64,000 bases of DNA from Chitinophagaceae bacterium (GTDB lineage Bacteria > Bacteroidota > Bacteroidia > Chitinophagales > Chitinophagaceae): contig JAGKWS010000008.1 of assembly GCA_021151685.1 (NCBI GenBank), forward strand, positions 1 to 64,000, given 5' to 3'. Below the pieces are notes generated by a model. It did no database searches. It had not been told where the DNA came from and worked only from the letters and a program-made list of their open reading frames with translations. This document shows, one piece after another, positions 9,868 to 17,366 of this stretch. Both the position numbers and the translations under genes were made by a program. Each line of letters begins with the position of its first letter. Within the stretch, counting starts at the first letter, position 1.

Positions 9868-11982
9868 ATGAAGCGAATAACACTTTGCACTGCATTGTTA
9901 ATATCGGGCACTATGGCATATGCACAGATGAATGCTTTTACAGGAAAATACCCTGTAACCAAAACTACAGACCAGACAGATGAGTATTTTGGTACTAAAG
10001 TGCCCGACCCATACCGTTGGTTGGAGGATGACAGAAGTGAGGAAACGAAGAATTGGGTAAAAGAGCAGAATAAGGTAACGGATGCCTACCTGGATAGGAT
10101 TCCCTTTCGCGCTGCTATTAAGAAGCGGCTGACGGAGTTGTGGAATTATGAAAAGTTCAGTGCGCCATTCAAGGAAGGCGACTATACCTATTTCTATAAA
10201 AACGATGGTTTGCAGAACCAAAGCGTACTGTATCGCCAGAAACGTGGTGGCAACCCAGAGGTGTTTCTGGACCCCAACAAGTTCTCGGCCGATGGCACAT
10301 CTTCTTTGCAGGGAATCAGTTTTTCGAAGGATGGTTCTCTTGCAGCTTTTCAGGTGAGCGAGGGTGGTAGCGACTGGCGCAAGGTGATAGTAATAGATAC
10401 CAAGACTGGCCGCAAGATGGATGACACCCTGCGCGATGTGAAATTCAGCGGCATATCGTGGCTAAGAAATGAAGGGTTTTTCTATAGTAGTTACGACAAG
10501 CCCAAAGGAAGCGAGTTGTCGGAAAAAACACAAATACACAAATTATATTATCATAAGTTGGGCACGCCACAAGTGCAGGACGAGTTGATTTTTGGGGGCG
10601 AAGCCACACCCCGCCGGTATGTGGGGGGCGGTGTAACAGAAGATGAAACCATGCTGGTAATATCTGCTGCCAATGCTACATATGGCAACGAACTGTACAT
10701 TATGGACCTTGGCGGTAAGCAAAGGTCCTTGGTGGCCATTGCTACTGGTTTCGACTTTGAGTATGATATAGTACACAAAAACGGAGACGACCTGTATATG
10801 GTTACCAACATGCAGGCTCCTAACCGCAAGTTGGTGAAGTTGAGCGCAAAACAAGCGGGCAATGGTGCGTGGAGTACTGTTATTAATGAAGCGCAATTTC
10901 CGCTTTCGGTTACAACGTGTGGCAATAAGTTGTTTGCCCAGTATTTGGAAGACGCAGTATCTAAGGTGTACCAATACGATTTGAATGGTAAGCGGGAGAA
11001 AGAAATAGCACTGCCGGGCTTGGGTACTGCCGGTGGTTTTAGTGGCAAAGTTGACGAAAGCGAACTATACTATACATTTACGTCGTATGTGTACCCGCCC
11101 ACCATTTTCCGGTACGACATAAAGACGGGTAAAAGTGAATTGTACAAAAAGGCTGGTGTAAAGTTTGACCCTTCGTTGTACGAGAGCCGTCAGGTCTTTT
11201 ACACATCGGGCGACGGTACAAAAATACCTATGATAATAACCAGCAAAAAAGGTATTAAAACAGATGGTAAAAACCCAGTGTTGCTGTATGGCTATGGTGG
11301 TTTTAATGTGAGCCTTACGCCATCATTCAGCGTAAGCAATCTGGTGTTTATGGAGGCTGGTGGTGTGTATGCTGTGGCCAACCTGCGTGGTGGTGGCGAG
11401 TATGGCGACCGCTGGCATGTGGCTGGTACCAAGATGAACAAGCAGAATGTATTTACAGACTTTATAGCTGCTGGTAAATATCTTATAACAGAGAAGTATA
11501 CATCTACCGACTATCTGGCGATTGCCGGTGGTTCTAATGGTGGTTTGCTGGTAGGTGCGTGCATGACGCAGTCGCCCGGCTTATTCAAAGTATGTTTTCC
11601 GGCAGTTGGGGTAATGGATATGCTGCGTTACCACAAGTTTACCGCTGGTGCGGGCTGGGCGTTCGACTATGGTACTGCCGAGGACAGCAAGGAAATGTTT
11701 GAATACCTGAAGGGATATTCGCCAGTGCATAATGTACTGAAGGCGGAATATCCTGCTACAATGGTCACTACCGGCGACCACGATGACCGAGTGGTACCGG
11801 CACATTCATTCAAGTTTGCAGCGGCACTACAGGCCGGGCAAACTGGTAGCAACCCAACCCTGATACGTATAGAAACCAAGGCTGGCCATGGCGCAGGCAA
11901 GCCAACAGATATGCTGATAGCAGAGCAGGCCGACAAATGGTCTTTTCTGCTGTGGAATATGGGGCTTACTTACAAACCCTGA
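9868..11982 (+). CDS. Secreted prolyl oligopeptidase (S9A family)
   Basis: A serine peptidase that cuts short peptides after proline. The 704 aa start with a Sec signal peptide (MKRITLCTALLISGTMAYAQ), so the enzyme is periplasmic or exported. Then come the family N-terminal YPVTKTTDQTDEYFGTKVPDPYRWLEDD segment, read here in parts, a beta-propeller (about 70-420) and an alpha/beta-hydrolase domain. The nucleophile is S556 in GGSNGGLL, the acid lies in GDHDDRVVP and the histidine is H674 in AGHGAGKP. Length and motif spacing match porcine-type POP plus a leader. Single gene; it converges on transaldolase across a shared terminator. Confidence 0.94.
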   Translation: MKRITLCTALLISGTMAYAQMNAFTGKYPVTKTTDQTDEYFGTKVPDPYRWLEDDRSEETKNWVKEQNKVTDAYLDRIPFRAAIKKRLTELWNYEKFSAPFKEGDYTYFYKNDGLQNQSVLYRQKRGGNPEVFLDPNKFSADGTSSLQGISFSKDGSLAAFQVSEGGSDWRKVIVIDTKTGRKMDDTLRDVKFSGISWLRNEGFFYSSYDKPKGSELSEKTQIHKLYYHKLGTPQVQDELIFGGEATPRRYVGGGVTEDETMLVISAANATYGNELYIMDLGGKQRSLVAIATGFDFEYDIVHKNGDDLYMVTNMQAPNRKLVKLSAKQAGNGAWSTVINEAQFPLSVTTCGNKLFAQYLEDAVSKVYQYDLNGKREKEIALPGLGTAGGFSGKVDESELYYTFTSYVYPPTIFRYDIKTGKSELYKKAGVKFDPSLYESRQVFYTSGDGTKIPMIITSKKGIKTDGKNPVLLYGYGGFNVSLTPSFSVSNLVFMEAGGVYAVANLRGGGEYGDRWHVAGTKMNKQNVFTDFIAAGKYLITEKYTSTDYLAIAGGSNGGLLVGACMTQSPGLFKVCFPAVGVMDMLRYHKFTAGAGWAFDYGTAEDSKEMFEYLKGYSPVHNVLKAEYPATMVTTGDHDDRVVPAHSFKFAAALQAGQTGSNPTLIRIETKAGHGAGKPTDMLIAEQADKWSFLLWNMGLTYKP

Positions 11983-12002
11983 TAGCAGAATGGGTTTTTG
12001 CG

Positions 12003-12048
12003 CATAACTACAGAGGCCGCAGCAATTGCTGTGGCCTCTGTAGTTATG
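12003..12048. terminator. Bidirectional terminator between POP and transaldolase
   Basis: A 16-bp perfect inverted repeat (12003-12018 with 12033-12048), extended inward by five more pairs including one G-T, around an AATT loop. It sits between two convergent genes and can serve both strands. Confidence 0.7.
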
Positions 12049-12067
12049 ATAATATGATGATGTGCAA

Positions 12068-12724
12068 TTACGATTGCAAAGATTTTGCATCGGCAATAAA
12101 CTGTTGCAGGCCAAGGTCGGTGAGCGGATGTTTCAGCAGGCCCAGTATAGAACTGAGGGGGCAGGTACAAACATCAGCACCAGCTTCGGCACAGCGAACT
12201 ATGTGCATAGGCGTGCGTATAGATGCCGCCAACACCTCTGTCATAAAGCCCTGAGCGTTATATATGCTTACAATTTGCTCTATAAGTTGTACCCCGTCCC
12301 AATTGCTGTCGTCTATACGGCCAATGAATGGCGATACGTAGGTAGCACCGGCTTTTGCGGCCAATATTGCCTGACCGGCAGAAAATACAAGTGTGCAGTT
12401 GGTTCTGATACCGTTGTCTGTAAACCACTTGATAGCCTTAATGCCATCCTTGGTCATGGGTATTTTCACTACAATGTTTTCGTGTATCTGCGCCAGTTTT
12501 TTTCCTTCCTCTACCATATCGGCATAGGTAGTTCCCAAAACTTCGGCACTTACGGGGCCGTCTACCATCTCGCAGATGGCTTTGTAGTGTGCTGCTATGG
12601 CTTCAGTACCTTTTATGCCTTCTTTGGCCATCAGGGTAGGGTTGGTAGTTACACCATCCAGTATACCCAGTTCGTACGCTTCTTTTATCTGCGCAAGGTT
12701 GGCAGTGTCAATAAAAAACTTCAT
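12068..12724 (-). CDS. tal: Small transaldolase / fructose-6-phosphate aldolase family
   Basis: Non-oxidative pentose phosphate pathway: moves a dihydroxyacetone unit between sugar phosphates through a Schiff base. The ATG at 12724 (MKFFIDTANLAQIKEA) is the canonical start; an ATG 14 codons upstream gives a non-homologous extension. 218 aa, the length of the short subfamily. Motifs: DGVTTNPTLMAKEG, the catalytic lysine in VVKIPMTKDG, CTLVFSAGQAILAAKAGA and VSPFIGRIDD. Short family members can be transaldolases or F6P aldolases; transaldolase is more likely in this phylum. Confidence 0.93.
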   Translation of the reverse strand: MKFFIDTANLAQIKEAYELGILDGVTTNPTLMAKEGIKGTEAIAAHYKAICEMVDGPVSAEVLGTTYADMVEEGKKLAQIHENIVVKIPMTKDGIKAIKWFTDNGIRTNCTLVFSAGQAILAAKAGATYVSPFIGRIDDSNWDGVQLIEQIVSIYNAQGFMTEVLAASIRTPMHIVRCAEAGADVCTCPLSSILGLLKHPLTDLGLQQFIADAKSLQS

Positions 12725-12922
12725 GAATATATTATTATTGGCTGCGAAGTTAGCCAAAAAAGGCAATTGCCACGGGCATCATCGGCGTTTTTTATCATTG
12801 TTTCTGTTATGCAACTTGCTTCGTGAAAAAACTGTGGCAAACTAATGTTTCTGCATATTGTATTTTGCAGTATTTTGCATCGCTGCAAAGCAAACAGTTA
12901 TAATCAGAAATTGCATAGGTAT

Positions 12923-14065
12923 ATGAATTTTCAACTTACAGAAGAGCAATTGGCCGTACAGGCAGCTGCGAGAGATTTTGCGAGAAACGAACTGCTTCCC
13001 GGTGTTATTGAAAGGGATGAACATCAAAAATTTCCTGCCGAGCAAATCAAGAAATTGGGTGAGCTGGGTTTTATGGGTATGATGGTAGACCCCAAGTGGG
13101 GTGGTTCTGGCATGGATACCATTTCGTACGTGTTGGCTATGGAAGAAATATCTAAGATTGATGCGTCTGTATCGGTGTGTATGAGTGTAAATAACTCGTT
13201 GGTATGCTGGGGTTTGGAGAAATATGGCAATGACGAGCAACGCGAAAAATATCTGGTGCCGTTGGCTACTGGTCAAAAGATAGGTGCTTTTTTGTTGAGT
13301 GAGCCTGAGGCTGGTTCTGATGCCACATCGCAGCGCACTACAGCCGTAGACATGGGTGACCATTATGTGCTGAATGGTACCAAGAACTGGATTACAAATG
13401 GTAGCTCAGCTTCGTACTATTTGGTAATAGCACAAACCTACCCCGAAAAGGGTCACCGCGGTATCAACGCACTGATTGTTGAAAAAGACTCGGTAGGCGT
13501 TACCGTAGGTGCCAAAGAAAATAAATTGGGTATTCGTGGTAGCGATACGCACAGCATCATGTTTCAGGATGTGAAGGTGCCCAAAGCCAACCGTATAGGT
13601 GATGATGGTTTTGGCTTCACATTTGCCATGAAGGTACTGGCTGGTGGGCGTATAGGTATTGCTTCTCAGGCATTGGGTATAGCCAGTGGTGCTTACGAAT
13701 TGGCCCTGAAGTACTCTAAAGAACGCAAAGCGTTTGGTACAGAAATATCCAACCATCAGGCAATTGCGTTTAAGCTGGCAGACATGGCTACAGAGATAGA
13801 AGCAGCACGCCTTCTGTGTCTGAAAGCCGCATGGGTGAAAGATCAGGGACAAGACTACACACTTTCGGCATCTATGGCCAAACTGTTTGCATCAGATATT
13901 GCACAAAAAGTTACCAACGAGGCAGTGCAGATACATGGTGGCTACGGTTATGTAAAAGAGTTTCATGTAGAACGTTTGCTGCGCGATGCAAAAATTACGC
14001 AGATATACGAAGGTACCTCAGAGGTACAGCGAATTGTTATCAGCCGTACTGTGCTAAAAGGATAA
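12923..14065 (+). CDS. Acyl-CoA dehydrogenase
   Basis: FAD-dependent alpha,beta-dehydrogenation of acyl-CoA (beta-oxidation or branched-chain catabolism), with electrons passed to ETF. The ATG at 12923 (MNFQLTEEQLAVQ) is the family start, giving 380 aa; the longer frame from 12845 adds an unrelated 26 residues. Visible: KLGELGFMGMMVDPKWGG, the FAD signature FLLSEPEAGSDA, GTKNWITNG, RKAFGTEI, QIHGGYGYVKEF and the catalytic-base position E363 in QIYEGTSEVQR. That position is typical of short/medium-chain and butyryl-type enzymes. No ETF or thiolase genes are adjacent. Confidence 0.95.
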   Translation: MNFQLTEEQLAVQAAARDFARNELLPGVIERDEHQKFPAEQIKKLGELGFMGMMVDPKWGGSGMDTISYVLAMEEISKIDASVSVCMSVNNSLVCWGLEKYGNDEQREKYLVPLATGQKIGAFLLSEPEAGSDATSQRTTAVDMGDHYVLNGTKNWITNGSSASYYLVIAQTYPEKGHRGINALIVEKDSVGVTVGAKENKLGIRGSDTHSIMFQDVKVPKANRIGDDGFGFTFAMKVLAGGRIGIASQALGIASGAYELALKYSKERKAFGTEISNHQAIAFKLADMATEIEAARLLCLKAAWVKDQGQDYTLSASMAKLFASDIAQKVTNEAVQIHGGYGYVKEFHVERLLRDAKITQIYEGTSEVQRIVISRTVLKG

Positions 14066-14100
14066 TGCGCAGCATATTGTAAGATACGACTATATAAGAC

Positions 14101-14125
14101 ACGGGTGCCTGCTTCAGGTGCCCGT
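14101..14125 (+). terminator. Terminator after acyl-CoA dehydrogenase
   Basis: An 11-bp stem (14101-14111 with 14115-14125) with two G-U pairs and a 3-base loop, followed by TGTTAATAAT. It lies 35 bases past the dehydrogenase stop. Confidence 0.55.
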
Positions 14126-14298
14126 TGTTAATAATACACAAGGCATAGCATCAAATATTATGGTGCGAATATTCGTTACTTTCATAGAAACTATTAATTT
14201 TATGCTGTATAGGCTGTTTCTCTCTTGTGTATGTATGCACAACGAGGTGCCGCTTGTAGTAAATGGGTTAGCCCATCCCTAAATTCTAACTAAAAGAG

Positions 14299-14976
14299 AT
14301 GAAACAAATCAAAACCGTAGCTGTCACGCTTATCCTCACGCTTTTGACGTTTGGCAGTATAGTGTACACCTCCTGTAGAAAAGACTATTGTAAAAACATG
14401 GTATGCCAGAACGGAGGTACCTGTAACGATGGTGCTTGTATCTGTCCACAGGGCTATACTGGTACCTATTGCGAAACGCCCAATGTGTCTTCCATAGCCT
14501 TCAGGAATAAGACCTTTACCAAGGTGTTCATTACTGTCAATAATCAGGAGTATTCTGTAGACACCGGTAAAACAGTTACGTTTACAGGCTCTCATGGCGA
14601 TACCCTAAAGGGTAAGGGACGTACCCGTGGTGCTTATGGTTTGGAAATTACCATCCCCGAATTCAAGATTGTATTCCCTATTCGTGGCGTTATTACACAC
14701 GATTTGGATGTGTCTTCAGATTACTTCTTCCTGATGGCTACTAACAAGCTTCCATGGCTCGATTATATTACGCAGGTACATGTGAATTACAAACAGCCAG
14801 ATTCTACACTGGACATAACTGTAATAGAAAATACAAGCCAGCCATACTATATAGGCTATTACAAGGCGACAGACAGTACTAAAGTGCGTTTGGAGAAAAC
14901 GCCATCTTTCTGGTCGTTCAATATGCTGAACTTGCCTAAAACAAAGAATCAGTTTTACAATGCTATTGCAATGTAA
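14299..14976 (+). CDS. Lipoprotein with an EGF-like motif
   Basis: A 225-aa exported protein. The N-terminal hydrophobic helix ends in a lipobox-like VYTSC (C26). A compact six-cysteine EGF-like motif follows directly: CKNMVCQNGGTCNDGACICP, then GYTGTYCE. The remaining 160 residues are beta-rich and of no recognised family (a segment such as FRNKTFTKVFITVNNQEYSV). EGF modules in Bacteroidota lipoproteins usually sit at the cell surface in binding roles; the partner here is unknown. About 170 bases of untranslated sequence precede it, with a near-match promoter (TTACTTTCA). Confidence 0.8.
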   Translation: MKQIKTVAVTLILTLLTFGSIVYTSCRKDYCKNMVCQNGGTCNDGACICPQGYTGTYCETPNVSSIAFRNKTFTKVFITVNNQEYSVDTGKTVTFTGSHGDTLKGKGRTRGAYGLEITIPEFKIVFPIRGVITHDLDVSSDYFFLMATNKLPWLDYITQVHVNYKQPDSTLDITVIENTSQPYYIGYYKATDSTKVRLEKTPSFWSFNMLNLPKTKNQFYNAIAM

Positions 14977-15002
14977 TAGTTTGATTGTTAAAAATATATA
15001 AT

Positions 15003-15905
15003 GTGGATTTCGGACGAGTAGGGGCAAATGAGTTGAATACTATCAACTTTTCACTGCCCAAAGACCCGGAGGGAAACAAAGCAATACTATTGGATGGCAG
15101 GGAAACCTGCCATTTCTATTTGGGGGCACCTGTTTTTGCATTCAAAGACTGGGTAGGAGATTTTTACCCGCCCGGTACCCGCGATGGTGATTACCTGAAG
15201 CAATATGGCCGACAGTGCAATGCGCTGGAATTTAATGGCTTTTTTTATGGTGTGCCTTCGTACGATACTATAAAGAAGTGGACAGGAGCTGTACCCGATG
15301 GTTTCTTGTTTTGTACCAAGCTTACGGAGACTATAACACACAGCAAAAGGCTGCGGGATGTGCAGCAAGACCTTCAGTATTTTACGGATGGAATCAGGCT
15401 GTTTGGCAAGAAAATGGGACCTGTATTCCTGATGCCGCATCCGGGTATGGATAAAAGCGATTTCAGAGTCATAGCCAACTTTATAGAGCAGTTTCCAACA
15501 GACATTGGTTTGTTTGTAGAATTGCGCCATCAGGCTTGGTATAAAGATGCTGGAGGGTATGACGAAGCTATGCTGAACGTGCTGCGAAATGCCGGTGCAG
15601 GTACCATTATAACCGATACTGCCGGGCGCAGAGATATGGTGCATATGCACCTTACTACCAACAAGTGCTTCATTCGGTTTACCGGCAATTCGCTACAGCC
15701 TACCGATTATAGCCGGATAGATAGTTGGGTGACAAGATTGGGCGAATGGATGCAAATGGGGCTGGAGCAATGCTATTTCTTTATACATCAGCCCGACGAA
15801 CGGCATGTGCCCGTGCTAATGCGCTATTTTGCACAGCAGATGAACCAACACAATGGCACCAACATTAAAGTGCCGGCAAGTTATGTTACACCAACGTTGT
15901 TTTGA
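15003..15905 (+). CDS. DUF72 (YecE-like) family protein
   Basis: A 300-aa TIM-barrel-like protein of the DUF72 family; biochemical function is not established. The start is taken as GTG at 15003 (V-DFGRVGANELNTINFSLP), matching how relatives begin; TTG at 14985 is the alternative. Typical family features: YLKQYGRQCNALEFNGFFYG, then a 'WTGAVPDGFLFCTKL' strand, EQFPTDIGLFVELRHQAW and a WVTRLGEWMQMGLEQCYFF C-terminal helix. The gene follows the EGF lipoprotein by 26 bases without a visible terminator, so readthrough is possible. Confidence 0.88.
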   Translation: MDFGRVGANELNTINFSLPKDPEGNKAILLDGRETCHFYLGAPVFAFKDWVGDFYPPGTRDGDYLKQYGRQCNALEFNGFFYGVPSYDTIKKWTGAVPDGFLFCTKLTETITHSKRLRDVQQDLQYFTDGIRLFGKKMGPVFLMPHPGMDKSDFRVIANFIEQFPTDIGLFVELRHQAWYKDAGGYDEAMLNVLRNAGAGTIITDTAGRRDMVHMHLTTNKCFIRFTGNSLQPTDYSRIDSWVTRLGEWMQMGLEQCYFFIHQPDERHVPVLMRYFAQQMNQHNGTNIKVPASYVTPTLF

Positions 15906-15922
15906 TGCCTTGCCAGTGGGGG

Positions 15923-16639
15923 CTACGGAAACAGACTTGCTGCTTTTTCTATACTTTCAGGCTTACCCACATCTATAAAAACATCGCCGGTATGATTATA
16001 GCCCTTAATGCTGTTTTTAGCAGCATGGTACAAGTAAACATCTATCATAGAGAACTTTCCGGTAAATGGTACATCTGCCAGTAATGATGCAGTAACTATT
16101 TGAATACCACTAAATGCCAGTGGGGTAGTGTGTGGGGTATTTCGGGGCATTTTTTGCTCGCTGGTGACACTGTTTTGCCAGCCACAAAGCGTCATTGTAT
16201 CATCGAACAACAATTGGCGGGATGATTGGCGATTCATTACTGCCAATGTGGCCATAGCATTGCTGCTACGGTGAGCAGCTATCATGGCCGGCAGGTGCAG
16301 GTTGGTCAGTACATCGGCATTCATCACCACAAAGTCGGTTTCGCCCTCAAAGTATGGGGCTGCTTTCATCAGGCCTCCGCCGGTTTCCAACAGTTCGGTA
16401 GTTTCGTCCGATATAGAGATATGGCTACCAAACCCTTTGTTGTCTTGTAGCAGATCTATGATTTTATGCGAAAAATGATGCACATTGACAATCACATTGG
16501 TAATTCCTGACCCTTGCAGAAAGCGAATGTTGCGCTCCAGCAGTGTTTTTCCGTTTACCACGGCCAGTGCCTTTGGGTAGCTATCTGTAAATGGTTTTAG
16601 CCGGGTACCAAGGCCTGCGGCAAATATCATAGCTTTCAT
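15923..16639 (-). CDS. Sugar-1-phosphate nucleotidyltransferase (MurU/ManC-like)
   Basis: A cytoplasmic NTP-transferase that charges a sugar-1-phosphate with a nucleotide. 238 aa. The N-terminal loop AAGLGTRLKPFTDSYPKAL binds NTP and its lysine. VNVHHFSHKIIDLL, ETGGGLMKAAPYF and the metal-binding DFVVMNADVLTN follow, then the C-terminal VFIDVGKPE. The short length without a left-handed helix favours MurU-type (MurNAc-1-P uridylyltransferase) or short mannose-1-P guanylyltransferase. No kinase partner such as AmgK is adjacent. It is the last gene of a probable metH - PAP2-like - nucleotidyltransferase run, 27 bases after the preceding stop. Confidence 0.88.
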   Translation of the reverse strand: MKAMIFAAGLGTRLKPFTDSYPKALAVVNGKTLLERNIRFLQGSGITNVIVNVHHFSHKIIDLLQDNKGFGSHISISDETTELLETGGGLMKAAPYFEGETDFVVMNADVLTNLHLPAMIAAHRSSNAMATLAVMNRQSSRQLLFDDTMTLCGWQNSVTSEQKMPRNTPHTTPLAFSGIQIVTASLLADVPFTGKFSMIDVYLYHAAKNSIKGYNHTGDVFIDVGKPESIEKAASLFP

Positions 16640-16666
16640 AGTTGGCGTTTTTTAGATAACAAGTTG

Positions 16667-17323
16667 CTACTTCATGTATATGTAGGCACCTACCTGACAA
16701 ATAATGCCTATGATATATCCCAGCCATACATCGCCACGCTGATGGGCCCCCAATGCCAGCCGGGCACTGCCAATAATGCCTGCTACCACCAATGCACCAA
16801 AAAATGGCATAACAATGTTGGCCGGGCTAATGATGAGCAATACCAATAAAATACCCACCATGCCCCCCGCTGCAGCCGTATGCATGCTGATACGGGTGAA
16901 GATGTTGGCAAGGAAAACAAGAATAATACCCCAGAAGTTGCCCAGTAACAATACCTTAAGTGCCAGTGGTATAGCCGGTAGGTTGTTGAATACGTGACTG
17001 ATCCAGAAATAAAATATCATTACAGCCATCAAAGGAATGGTGCGCTCGCGATGGGTGGGCATCTGAAAGCTGCTGATAAAGCCCAGTGGCTTCATGAGCC
17101 CTATGGTGAACAGCGGAAAAAACAAAGTAGATACCCCAATAGAAACAAACAGCAATACCAGTTGTTTTTCTTTGATGCCTGCAAAGGCATTGGGTATCAT
17201 TGCAAAAATAGCCAATGATAGTAGCAAGGGCATAAATACAGGATGGAACACTACACTAATTATTTGGGCAATACTACGTATTGCCGTATTCGATGTTCCT
17301 GCTGTCTTGTTTGTTTCGGTCAT
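16667..17323 (-). CDS. PAP2-related multi-pass membrane protein
   Basis: A 218-aa inner-membrane protein with about six hydrophobic helices. The last third carries a degenerate PAP2-like phosphatase signature: FTRISMHTAAAGG (compare the family's PSxH-type motif), then ARLALGAHQRGDVWLGYIIG (compare SRxxxxxHxxxD). This suggests a lipid-phosphate phosphatase or an inactive relative. The first motif (PTHRERTIPL) is weak. It lies between metH and the nucleotidyltransferase on the same strand; no functional link is evident. Substrate unknown. Confidence 0.72.
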   Translation of the reverse strand: MTETNKTAGTSNTAIRSIAQIISVVFHPVFMPLLLSLAIFAMIPNAFAGIKEKQLVLLFVSIGVSTLFFPLFTIGLMKPLGFISSFQMPTHRERTIPLMAVMIFYFWISHVFNNLPAIPLALKVLLLGNFWGIILVFLANIFTRISMHTAAAGGMVGILLVLLIISPANIVMPFFGALVVAGIIGSARLALGAHQRGDVWLGYIIGIICQVGAYIYMK

Positions 17324-17366
17324 TCTGTAGTTTTTCGTCTGCTGTCTTGTTTTTGCTGTGCATTGT

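Noticed and set aside
12845..12922. Upstream start for the acyl-CoA dehydrogenase (26 extra residues)
   Set aside because: The extension is Cys/His-rich and not acyl-CoA dehydrogenase-like; the family begins at MNFQLTEEQ.
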